Origin: Agathobaculum massiliense
GTDB taxonomy: Bacteria > Bacillota > Clostridia > Oscillospirales > Butyricicoccaceae
Length of the DNA stretch: 64,000 nucleotides
Assembly (NCBI RefSeq): GCF_900291975.1
Contig: NZ_OMPN01000001.1
Span: 1,426,001-1,490,000 of the forward strand
Direction of reading: 5' to 3'
The number at the start of each line of letters is the position of its first letter. Positions within the stretch are counted from its first letter, which is position 1. The translations under genes were made by a program, and so were the position numbers. The notes under the pieces were generated by a model that was given only the letters and a program-made list of their open reading frames with translations, was not told the origin of the DNA and ran no database searches. Shown here piece by piece: positions 51,678 to 60,191 of the stretch.

Positions 51678-52856
51678 TTACTCCTCGTAAGCCCAGCCAG
51701 TATAGAGCTCGATGCCGCGCTTCTTAATCTGGCCACCAATGACGTTGCGCTGGATCTCGGAAGTGCCTTCCCAGATACGGTCAACGCGCTGGTCACGCCA
51801 CAGACGCTCGACAGCATTCTCGCGCATGTAGCCGCGGCCACCCAAAATCTGAACGCCCTTGTCGGTTACACGGTTTACCATCTCGGAACACCACAGTTTG
51901 ATCGCAGATGCACGGGCATGCTTCAGTTTGCGATCCATATCGCCCGAAATTTCCCAGCATACACGATAAAGCAGGCTCTTGGCCGCCATGATGTCCATGG
52001 TCATGTCAACCAGCATATGCTCGATGACCTGATAATCGCGGATGACGCGGTCGCCCTGTACACGGTTCGCAGCGAAGTCGTTGGCTTCCTTCAAAACACG
52101 CTCAGCGCCGCCTACACAGCGAGCCGCAATACCCAGACGTGCTTCCACAAACCAATCCTTGGTCATGTTAAAGCCTTCGCCAATTCCCTTCAGGATTTTG
52201 GACTCATCTACAACTACATCCTCGAACAGGAATTCCGGATGCTTGAATGCAAAGTGGTGGGTGAACTCAGGGGTGCGCTTAATGCTTACGCCCGGGGTGT
52301 CCTTCTCTACGAAGAATACGGTCGCCTTGTTCGGGTCGCCGTCGATGTGGGTGTGAACCAGCAGGTAGTCAGCGATGTTACCAACGGTCACGTACCACTT
52401 CTCGCCGTTGATCTTGTAGCCACCGTCACACTTAACAGCGGTGGTCTGGCACATGGTCGGGTCAGAACCAGCGTCCGCCTCCGTGATTGCATATGCATCG
52501 CGGCGCTTGCACTGACAGGTCGGGATCAGGTACTCTTCGATCTGCTCCTTGGTGCCGAACTTCATCGGGAAAGACGGCTGCGGAACAGCGTCCCAGATAG
52601 CGCCGGTGGACATACCAAGCTGCTCACTGATCAGAGCCTGCTCAAACAAGGTGTAGCCGGTGCCTCCGTGCTCTTTGGAATGGTTGGTAGCGTTGAACCC
52701 CCACTCCATTACCTGCCCGTTAATGTACTTATGACTCTCAGGACTCAGACCGTTGTTCTCCTCAACTTCCATCTCGTACGGGAACAGGACCTGCTCAGTA
52801 AACTCTCTTGCCTTTTCCTGCAGCGCGCGGTGCTCTTTGCTCAGTTTGAAATCCAT
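51678..52856 (-). CDS. Acyl-CoA dehydrogenase family protein
   Basis: A 392-residue flavoprotein. It shows the family signatures AYAITEADAGSDPTMCQT (FAD/substrate), GEKWYVTVGNIADYLLVHT, and the C-terminal QILGGRGYMRENAVERLWRD and IWEGTSEIQRNVIG with the usual catalytic Glu. Start MDFKLSKEHRALQEKAREF at 52856 follows GGAAGC. It is the first gene of the operon. By analogy with CaiA and with acyl-CoA-dehydrogenase-like enzymes of gamma-butyrobetaine degradation, it may dehydrogenate or cleave a betainyl-CoA; the substrate is not proven by sequence. Confidence 0.9.
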   Translation of the reverse strand: MDFKLSKEHRALQEKAREFTEQVLFPYEMEVEENNGLSPESHKYINGQVMEWGFNATNHSKEHGGTGYTLFEQALISEQLGMSTGAIWDAVPQPSFPMKFGTKEQIEEYLIPTCQCKRRDAYAITEADAGSDPTMCQTTAVKCDGGYKINGEKWYVTVGNIADYLLVHTHIDGDPNKATVFFVEKDTPGVSIKRTPEFTHHFAFKHPEFLFEDVVVDESKILKGIGEGFNMTKDWFVEARLGIAARCVGGAERVLKEANDFAANRVQGDRVIRDYQVIEHMLVDMTMDIMAAKSLLYRVCWEISGDMDRKLKHARASAIKLWCSEMVNRVTDKGVQILGGRGYMRENAVERLWRDQRVDRIWEGTSEIQRNVIGGQIKKRGIELYTGWAYEE

Positions 52857-52939
52857 AAATATGCTTCCTTTCTGAAATGAAATCAATTCGTCCGAACTCG
52901 GTTCATCTGTGTTTTGTTCGTCCGCTCTCGGATGATTCT

Positions 52940-52967
52940 ATTATAAAATATTCCAAAAAAAAATCAA
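52940..52967 (-). promoter_or_regulatory. Promoter of the acyl-CoA dehydrogenase operon
   Basis: On the minus strand, TTGATT (52967-52962) and TATAAT (52945-52940) are spaced by 16 bases. The leader before the start contains repeated GTCCG-type sequences (TCGTCCGAACTCGG, TCGTCCGCTCTCGG in plus-strand reading, about 52890-52930), a possible regulator site. Confidence 0.6.
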
Positions 52968-53185
52968 GTGCTTCCTCAATCTTTTATGCAATTTGTATGT
53001 TTGAACAAAAATACATACCCTAATTTGTGCATTAGTAAATGTCATTCTGCACTTTCTATTTTTTCTAGATTTTTTTACATGCCGCCCTGTGCAAAAACAG
53101 CGTAATTATACGCAGTCTGAAAGGTTACGGCGCTCCCACTTCACTTCCGATTTCTAGCCTTTTTTCATGTCAAAGTATAAAACTA

Positions 53186-53220
53186 TTGACGGTCTTCGGC
53201 AAATATGTTATTCTAACATA
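53186..53220 (+). promoter_or_regulatory. Promoter and operator of marR (53247)
   Basis: TTGACG (53186-53191) and TATTCT (53209-53214) with 17-base spacing. The palindrome TATGTTA-TTC-TAACATA (53204-53220) covers the -10 box, which fits autorepression by the MarR protein. Confidence 0.7.
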
Positions 53221-53246
53221 CATATGCTGAGAAGAGGTGATGGTAA

Positions 53247-53684
53247 GTGGACGAGCGGGAGAGTAATCTGTTCGACAGGTTTTATAAAAGCTGGCGCGGG
53301 ATAGAGGTCGCGTATGAAAAGATTGCGTCAGACTGTGGCGTTACCACCAACGTCATGTATATTCTTACACTACTGTACAAAAATTGCGAACCGATGACAC
53401 AAAACGAGCTGAGCAAGGAACTGCATTTATCCAAGCAGACTGTGACCAGTGTGGTGGATAGTCTGGAAAAACGCGGCTGGGTCACCCGTAGCATTGACCC
53501 CAACGACCGACGCAACCGAATCGTAACCCTCACGGAAAGCGGCCGAGAAACTGGGCGCCATATTGGCAGAACAATGCGTCGTGCCGAATTCTCTGCGTTC
53601 GAAATGCTTCCGGACGAGGAGAAGCTCAGTCTGGTCAACAGTATGGAAAAGCTGTGGGATGGGTTTGCACACCTTTGGGCATAG
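53247..53684 (+). CDS. MarR-family regulator
   Basis: A 145-residue protein with the winged helix-turn-helix (MTQNELSKELHLSKQTVTSV, VDSLEKRGWVTRSIDPNDRR). GTG start with AGAGGTG upstream. It is divergent from the CoA/BCCT operon and probably regulates it as well as itself. Confidence 0.88.
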   Translation: MDERESNLFDRFYKSWRGIEVAYEKIASDCGVTTNVMYILTLLYKNCEPMTQNELSKELHLSKQTVTSVVDSLEKRGWVTRSIDPNDRRNRIVTLTESGRETGRHIGRTMRRAEFSAFEMLPDEEKLSLVNSMEKLWDGFAHLWA

Positions 53685-53775
53685 GATGCGGTATTCACGC
53701 CATTTTCTATCGGCACGATGAAGTGCCTGTTCATTATTTACTCCTTATTGGAAGAGCAAGGATAAACAACTTTTA

Positions 53776-53809
53776 CATCCAGTGGATCTTTTTTCCATTG
53801 GATGTTTTT
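53776..53809 (+). terminator. Terminator after marR
   Basis: Stem CATCCAGTGGA / TCCATTGGATG followed by TTTTTC. Confidence 0.75.
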
Positions 53810-54374
53810 CATTTTTATGCATTCGATGCTTATTCAGCAAAAGCCGGCTCATAGAGCTTGGGATGCATGGAAAATCCCCTTTCCGCATGACATCCTGAAT
53901 TCCTTTATAAGTATAGCGCAGTCTTACTTCTGAGCGTTTTCTTTCTTCTCTAACTCGCTCAATCTTAGCAAAGTATCCTCTATTTCCGCCAGACACAGCT
54001 TATGTTTGAGCTGCTCAATTTCGATTTGCGCCCACTCCAGTTCAGTGCAGGGAAGTTGGTTTTTCTTGAGGCAACCGCGCCGATCCTCCAAGCCAGCTTC
54101 TCCATTTGCTCAAAGGAAAGCGTCCTACTACGCACCTGCTGGCAAATCACCCGGCACTTTCACGCCATCTCGCCGTAGTTCATCCCTCTTTTAATCCCGC
54201 ATATCACAAAATTTACTGAAAATGGCTTGTCCCGTTGTTTTTTTGCCTCATTTTGTTCTTATAGGATCGCAGGTATAGAAACCCCACCATACGCAAAAGC
54301 ATAGATTTTATGCGAGTCTGCGACCTGTTTGTACTTTCGGGATTGCAACAGAGGAGAAACCCATTCCTACTTCC
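53810..54374. other. Region of decayed sequence, no intact gene
   Basis: On the minus strand a fragment encoding EWAQIEIEQLKHKLCLAEIE and LLRLSELEKKENAQK (about 53925-54045) ends in a stop and is preceded by frame-broken sequence (SFEQMEKLAWRIG). It looks like the tail of a helical protein gene, but I cannot identify the family. Confidence 0.35.
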
Positions 54375-55300
54375 GCAGTCACTGTTACAGATGAGACGCA
54401 GGTTCTTCCCAACCGTGCGCTCTATATATGGCACCATCAAGGCGATCGCCAAAGACACGGATGGATCTATCACTCGTCTGCACATGATCTCGGATCGCTA
54501 TGGCGAGTTATCATGAATATCACGGAGCAAACCGCGTGGAACGCCAGAGGAAACCATACGTCTGGTGATCCCGCTAAGTTGCAGGAGGAGCAGAGCCTTT
54601 ATGTGTTCACAGCGCCGTGGAGACCCGTTCTCTGTCGTCCCAATCTGCTGCCCGTGGTCTGGGATATCCCCATAGACACCGGTGCTGCCTAACTCCACAA
54701 GGCAGAGGACATTTCTTTAAGATTACTATCGATAATGGTGGGTCGCACACCTTAGCCGATAAGGACACTGCACTGTCTGTCCATGGATCGGATGAGACTA
54801 TTGCGTTGGAGAATATTCAGGCAGGTGACCAGATGATAGCTTGGTATGAAGGCTATGCCGCCGCCTATCCTGCGCACCCCCACGGCGAACTGGTTCAGAT
54901 GATATATGCGCAGGCTGGTAAGCCTGTTGTGAACTTTGCCATGGATTACGCTGATGTCATACCGGACGTGGCGTATGCTGATTCCATTCGCTGGTCCTCC
55001 AGCGAGAATCCGGTCAGCGGATACGAAAACGGCATGTTTGGCATACAGGACACTGTGACCAGAGAACAACTGGTGGCAATCCTCTGGCGCTATGCCGGCA
55101 CCTCTATACTGGCGGATTATCCCGACCTGAGTTAGTCCATTGACGCGGACAAGATTTCCTGCTTCGCCCAGCCCGCGGTTGCTTGGGCTCATCAGAAGGA
55201 GGATATCACAGCCGTGGATGATGTCCTAGTGTCTCAGGATAGCGTTATCCACGACTTGGCCGAAACCGTTCTGACCGCTCTTGCCCAACAGTGGTCCAAC
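54375..55300 (+). pseudogene. Decayed S-layer-homology (SLH) surface protein
   Basis: Fragments in shifting frames encode a secreted-protein region (AVTVTDETQVLPN, then FKITIDNGGSHTLADKDTAL, ENIQAGDQMIAWYEG). SLH-type sequence follows (VIPDVAYADSIRWSSSEN, GYENGMFGIQDTVTREQLV, AILWRYAGTS). An in-frame TAG occurs at about 55133, after which SLH-like sequence continues (FAQPAVAWAHQKEDI). No intact start remains. Confidence 0.7.
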
Positions 55301-55499
55301 CCTTTTCACTCAGCTTATAAATCATCAAACAGGCATCTATGCACTACCACGTCTGAATGCCTGTTTGTAATGATATTCATGGGAAAGCGGCTCTACTCTG
55401 TGAGTTTATTTAAAAACGCGCTCAGTCTATACTCATCCAAGAGCGCTATAGAATACCAAATGGGATAGAAAGCGAAATCCATCCTATCATATGCCCAGA

Positions 55500-56000
55500 C
55501 TACTATCCGACTATCGGAAAACCAAGATATGCAGACTGTCTGGTAAACTTCAAGACGGAAAAGTCCTCTTACAAGACCCAGCACAGCATTGAAAACAGGT
55601 GATTGTTGAAAGCCACCATGAGCCGATTATCAACAAGGAAACACGGAAACGGGTGCAAAAACTTCGCAATCAGCGAAACGCCCCAACTGCTATGATGAAG
55701 TGGTGCTGCTCTCTGGGATTTTGTTTTGCGCCGACCGCGGTCATGGGATGTATCAGCAGAGATACCAGACGGGCAAGCGGCAGCAGGATTGCTACACCTG
55801 CGAGAGTTACAAGAATCAGACAGGGGACTACACCGCCCATTTTATCCGTACCGACCTATTGACCGCGGGCGTCCTCTCCAATCTCCGGCAAGTAACGGAA
55901 TATACCGCCAAGCACAAGAGCTGTTTTGTGAAGCTACTTTATCCAGCAGAACGAAATCGGCAGCAAGAGAAAGGCCACAGCCGCCACCAAGCAGCTTGAA
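55500..56000 (+). pseudogene. Serine recombinase remnant
   Basis: Frame-broken pieces of the recombinase domain and zinc beta-ribbon: DCLVNFKTEKSSYKTQ, VESHHEPIINKET, VQKLRNQRN, then ILFCADCGHGMYQQRYQTGK and SYKNQTGDYTAHFIRTD. Same family as the truncated gene at 31193. The N-terminal catalytic part is absent. Confidence 0.75.
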
Positions 56001-56019
56001 CCGGCGTAGGAACACACGT

Positions 56020-56302
56020 TTACATACCTTCCCATAGAAGCAGGGCTTTCACTTCGGGCAGGAAGAAGATGTGCCCGGCAAGCTGGTAAAATTCCGCTTC
56101 CCCATGCCCCCCCCCCGACCTCTGGGACAATGCTCTCCACGGTGGCTCCTCTGGTAATAAGGCAATGGACGTGTTTCTGCCGCTCGCCTTTTTCATAATA
56201 CTGCTTGCGCTGTTCCAGCCGCTTAGCCCGATGCTGGTATTGCTGCAATTTGGCTTCATTTTTGGCGTACTCCCGCCTAAGCTCGTCTAACTCTTTGCCC
56301 AT
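56020..56302 (-). pseudogene. DUF3847-like protein with a frameshift at a G10 tract
   Basis: The N-terminal frame (MGKELDELRREYAKNEAKLQ, KGERQKHVHCLITRGATVES) is DUF3847-like. At a run of ten C on the plus strand (56107-56116) the frame changes; the family-like end (GEAEFYQLAGHIFFLPEVKA) is in the other frame. Either a decayed gene, a homopolymer slip or a sequencing error. Confidence 0.65.
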
Positions 56303-56640
56303 GGTGGTTGACCTCCTTTAGCTGAAAATGGGTAAAACAATGACCGTTCTCTGGGGCGTTCACGGTGAGCGGTCAGGGTGTCGGTTTTGGTTTTCAGACC
56401 CGCCGAACCGACGTAGCCGCGTAAGCGGGTGTATCGGTTCGGCGGGTGCGCAGGGTAAGCGGCGTAAGCCGCGCAAGAGGTGCAGCCCCTTGGACGGAGC
56501 GTAGCGACGCATAAGCGGCAGGGTTGTCTCCATCTGCAATCCACCGCTTTGCCTCGCAGAGCGCACTTCTATTCTGTACATGGCCGTTAGGCTATGTATA
56601 GAAGTGTGCCTTTCTTCCAGAGGGGCAGTTTATGGGCGGC
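56303..56640. other. Noncoding region with a long palindrome
   Basis: Perfect 13-bp arms CCCGCCGAACCGA (56399-56411) and TCGGTTCGGCGGG (56434-56446) surround an inner CCGC/GCGG hairpin. It lies between DUF3847-like genes, so it may be the transfer or replication origin of a second, decayed mobilisable element. Confidence 0.5.
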
Positions 56641-56654
56641 GGCTCTGGAAGTGA

Positions 56655-56969
56655 TTATGGCCGTTCACGGCCTTTGTCTTGCCCTTCAAAATGGCCGTTT
56701 CCGGCAAATACTTTTTCCATACGCTGACGGGTGCTGTCCTGATGGAACAGCAGCTTCAAGAACAAACTGACCTGTTCATCCGTGACAGCTTCCGTGTTGG
56801 GAATGTAGCTTTCCAGCATGGCGGCTCTGGTGCAAACCCGGTGCGTCCGTTCCTTCCGGGTGAACTTCTTTCTCTGGTGTTCCAGTATCTTTTCTTCGTG
56901 CTGCGCCCTCCGCAGCCTTGCTTCGGTTTTCTCTATCTCTTGATTGAGTTTTTCCAACTTTTCATTCAT
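56655..56969 (-). CDS. DUF3847-family protein
   Basis: A 104-residue protein with a coiled-coil N-terminus (MNEKLEKLNQEIEKTEARLR) and the family core (KERTHRVCTRAAMLESYIPN, LFLKLLFHQDSTRQRM). The ATG at 56969 has its own ribosome site (GGGGGG). The frame is also open upstream into the tail of a RepA-like gene (to 57092) without a stop between them. Associated with MobA/MobL elements. Confidence 0.75.
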   Translation of the reverse strand: MNEKLEKLNQEIEKTEARLRRAQHEEKILEHQRKKFTRKERTHRVCTRAAMLESYIPNTEAVTDEQVSLFLKLLFHQDSTRQRMEKVFAGNGHFEGQDKGRERP

Positions 56970-57304
56970 AGACGACTGTCCCCCCTTGTTTGGGATAAGC
57001 ACATATATCTCGTTGGGTTCTCCAAATCCCTGACGTACCCGCCGTATCAGTCCGGCGTCCTCCAATTCATTCAGGGAACGCTTCACGGTCATGGCGCTAC
57101 GGGCAAGTGCCGCCGCAGCTCCACAATGGGGAAATGGATAAATAAAATCCCGTTGGCGTCCTCTATGCCGGATAAGAAAATCATATCCAACATCCGGGCG
57201 TACATGACTTTGGCGGTGCTGCTGATCGGGAGCTGCAGCATGGCTCTCAGCAGCAGCATACAGGGCAGCAGGGCAGTGTCTACGGTCATAAACTCAACTT
57301 CCAT
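56970..57304 (-). pseudogene. RepA-like initiator/HTH gene with a frameshift
   Basis: The first frame (57304-57089) gives LPISSTAKVMYARMLDMIFL and SGIEDANGILFIHFPIVELR, matching RepA-type winged-helix initiators. It then runs out of frame. The second frame continues with AALARSAMTVKRSLNELEDA and GLIRRVRQGFGEPNEIYVLI. A one-base change near 57110 would join them. The continuation fuses without a stop to the DUF3847 gene. Confidence 0.7.
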
Positions 57305-57496
57305 TCAATCGGTAGCCTCCTTTGCTTTTCGTTTTGGGCCGTTTGGAAAGATAATGGGGCAGTCCAAAATGACTGCCCTGAAACTCTGCTTACAAGCGCG
57401 CTGGCATTTCCGGCAAAGGTCGTTGTAGGCTCTGCGCTCCTGGTCATTGAGGAAGAAAGCAAGTTCCTTCTTCATCTTCTTTGACATTCTCGGCAT
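57305..57496 (-). CDS. Small basic protein (63 aa) of mobile elements
   Basis: Starts MPRMSKKMKKELAFFLNDQE, then YNDLCRKCQRACKQSFRAVI with a CxxC pair and a basic tail. It directly precedes the RepA-like gene. It resembles small proteins found beside initiators in Firmicutes mobile elements, but the function is unknown to me. Confidence 0.55.
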   Translation of the reverse strand: MPRMSKKMKKELAFFLNDQERRAYNDLCRKCQRACKQSFRAVILDCPIIFPNGPKRKAKEATD

Positions 57497-58020
57497 AGTG
57501 CCTCCTTAATGAAAAATCCGCCCATTTCAGCCGCAATAGCTGGGTAGCAGATTCTATTATCGTGTTCCGTGGCGATTTTCGGGGTAAAACTGGCTTTTAA
57601 GCCGTCTGGAAATCCCCTGTAGTATTACGGGTAGGGCAGACTATGCTCTATCGGGTTGTTGTGTTTTGGTATCGATTCGATGTTCATTTTCGCCGTTTCT
57701 CCCTGATGTCGTTCCTGCCCCCAGCTCTCATAACGGCGTTTCGCTTCCTTTGGTACGCTCGTTGCGATTAGGGGTTCCTCCATTTCCCCGCCGCAGGTCA
57801 TGGCGCTACATCACCGGGTAGCCTATCCCATACAAGCCGGTCATTCGATTGGAATAATCCATCGATGAGCTACCTGTATCATAGAATATTTTTGTGACTT
57901 GTGCTGTATGTCCACAAAATAGGATTTCTGGAAGAAAAACAGAAATTTCCACGATTGCGGAAAGTATGGTATAATCCAGTTAAGCAGTGGGAGAACAGCC
58001 GCCAGGAAGGATTGCGTGTC
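57497..58020. other. Intergenic region without a recognised gene
   Basis: No supported gene; it ends with a promoter-like TATAAT at about 57970 ahead of the decayed XRE gene. Confidence 0.4.
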
Positions 58021-58764
58021 CATGATAAGAGCGACTACCATACAGGAACGCCTTTGGGAGTTACGCAAGGTTAAAAGCTTAAAGTTGGAAGAACTGGTGG
58101 AGCAGACCGGCATTTCAATCTGCCCCCGCCAGCTATGAAGCCAATAACTACAAAGAAATCAACCACAGAAATCTTGTCACGCTGGCAGACTTCTACGGGG
58201 TATCTGTTGATTATCTGCTGTGCCGGCCGGAGAACAGGGAGCAGGCTAATATGCCTTTAATGGAATTGCACCTGACGGATGATATGGTGGCGCTGCTGAA
58301 AAGCGGACGTATCAACAATCGGCTTCTATGTGAGATTGCTACCAATGATAATTGAGCAGCTTATGATCGACACGGAGATTTACATAAACGGTCACGTCAC
58401 CGCTACCTTCCGCACCCTTTATGAGTCTTTGAGAGAACAGCGACAACTTATTACCCGTAAATATAAGCAGGCGGAAAATGACTTCTATTCGCAGACGATT
58501 CTTGCCGCAAAAGTAAAGAAATAAAATTTCTTCTGCCATGTGACACACAAAACATGGGGCGCCATTCTCCACGACATACGGAAAGCCCATGAGCATGACA
58601 TTGACACCACGCCGGATAATTCCGCTGCAAAGAAAGTGGCTTTGGAAATCCGTAAAGCTATCCAATCCTCTGGGGATTATCTCGAAAAGGTGTGGGCGGT
58701 CATTTTCAATATGCACGGACTTGACTTTTACCAACTGCCACCGGATGAACAGAAGATCCTGTAA
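58021..58764 (+). pseudogene. XRE-family regulator, multiply frameshifted
   Basis: The start MIRATTIQERLWELRKVKSL, then LKLEELVEQTGIS, is a helix-turn-helix that stops at 58137. The next frame continues SYEANNYKEINHRNLVTLAD and FYGVSVDYLLCRPENREQAN. A third frame gives MIDTEIYINGHVTATFRTLY, and a fourth (58540-58764) TWGAILHDIRKAHEHDIDTT. Together they form one XRE regulator of about 240 residues with at least three lesions. Confidence 0.7.
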
Positions 58765-59111
58765 AAATCTCCCAATACCCAAAACAGCCCCTTCAATTTC
58801 CGGCGCAAAAAGAAATGAAAAGCAGCTGTCTACGGATTTCGCGTCCGTTGGCGGCTGCCGTTTTATCTGTATTCAATTTTTATATTAGTGGTATTATTAC
58901 CATACTTTTTCTGCAATCCGCTTTATAAGGGCTAATTTTTCCACTGTTCTTCATCTGTTAATTTGTTTCCAATTTCGCAGGAAACAAAACCACATTGCGG
59001 ACTTAAACATGGATTTTCGATGGTAACAAACTGAGTTGCCTCGTGAATACGGGCAATAATGGCTTTTTTATCTTAAAGGTCAGGTGATTTAGATGTTATC
59101 AATAGTAAGCT
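58765..59111. other. Intergenic region without a recognised gene
   Basis: AT-rich, no credible open frame or repeat. Confidence 0.4.
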
Positions 59112-59513
59112 TTATCCATGCTCCTGATTTGGTCCCGCACCTCATCTTCCGATATGCCGTCGCATTTGACCACACGCTAAACACGGAAGTCTGCAGCGCG
59201 GCCTACAATCACACAGCTTCCCTGGCTGGTAATATGCAGTACAGCTTCCTGCTGTGCCCTGAAGCTCTACTGAAATGCTGCAGTTTCCCATCTCCAGGTT
59301 AGGCTGTCCCAAGCATAGAGAGTGCAGCAGGCTGTACGGATGTTTTTCATCCATATCCTGAAGGAAGTTAAGAGCCAATCCGCTCTCTTTTGCGACCACA
59401 ACCAACAGTTTTTTATCATAATAAGGAATACGCAGCTTTTGCGCAATTTTCTTTTCGATCTCACGACCTCGGCTTCCGAACCACCATCCGACTGTGACAA
59501 TTATTTTTTCCAT
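59112..59513 (-). pseudogene. Cytidylate-kinase-like protein, decayed
   Basis: The start MEKIIVTVGWWFGSRGREIE resembles the P-loop region of cytidylate-kinase-like proteins (normally GRQFGSGGREI), here with the loop damaged (GWWFGSRG). IPYYDKKLLVVVAKESGLAL also fits. Later sequence is frameshifted; a piece near 59112-59150 (ISEDEVRDQIRSMDKAYY) is the family-like C-terminus. A large middle part is missing. Confidence 0.65.
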
Positions 59514-59675
59514 AAAGTCGCTCTTAAAAGTCCGACTATGTACTTTTTAAGTAGTAATAGAAGAAATCATGCAAAATGTCAAACCCAATAAAAGATGGCT
59601 TTCTCAAGATAAAATATATAAGGATTCGCTAACATATTAAATGATATTGCACAATAAAATTTATATAGGGTTATC

Positions 59676-59726
59676 TTGACAACACTTATTTTTACGCATT
59701 ATAATTAGTCTTGATTTAGACTAATT
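59676..59726 (+). promoter_or_regulatory. Promoter and operator of the marR-MATE operon
   Basis: TTGACA (59676-59681) and TATAAT (59700-59705), spacing 18. A perfect inverted repeat AATTAGTCT / AGACTAATT (59703-59711, 59718-59726) overlaps the -10 box and start point, typical of MarR autorepression. Confidence 0.8.
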
Positions 59727-59741
59727 GAAAGAGGGCGGAGT

Positions 59742-60191
59742 ATGGAAAAGCTCTATCAGCTCAGCGATAGCTATAATGCGATATGGCTTGAAACAAGTCA
59801 GTTATATGAAGCATGGGCACGACAGCGGGGAATATCGTTTTATGAGTTGTTGGTGATTCTTTCTATCACTGAGGCGGATGGCAAGGTGCTTCAAAAAGAT
59901 ATATGCCAACGATTTACGATTCCAAAACAAACGGTGAATACTGTTATTAAAACGCTGATACGCAAAGGATGGCTGGATCTGGAGGTTTCCGAGCAGGATC
60001 GCAGAAGCCGGAATCTCTGCCTGACGGCTGAAGGCAGGGAAAACACCGCGCAGATCGTACAGGAACTCCAGAACCATGAAGCTCAGGTTTGGCTCCAGTT
60101 AGGGCTGGATCGGGCGGAACATCTGATTGAATACACCGCCCTATACAACCGGTATTTCAGAGAGGTCAGTGACAAAAATGCACGTTCGTAA
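59742..60191 (+). CDS. MarR-family regulator
   Basis: A 149-residue protein with the winged helix-turn-helix (LQKDICQRFTIPKQTVNTVI, KTLIRKGWLDLEVSEQDRRS). It overlaps the MATE gene by 14 bases. It likely represses the operon until an efflux substrate binds. Confidence 0.9.
   Translation: MEKLYQLSDSYNAIWLETSQLYEAWARQRGISFYELLVILSITEADGKVLQKDICQRFTIPKQTVNTVIKTLIRKGWLDLEVSEQDRRSRNLCLTAEGRENTAQIVQELQNHEAQVWLQLGLDRAEHLIEYTALYNRYFREVSDKNARS

Noticed and set aside
53745-53996. Leftward 83-codon frame after marR
   Set aside because: It includes the marR terminator hairpin and shows no family pattern.
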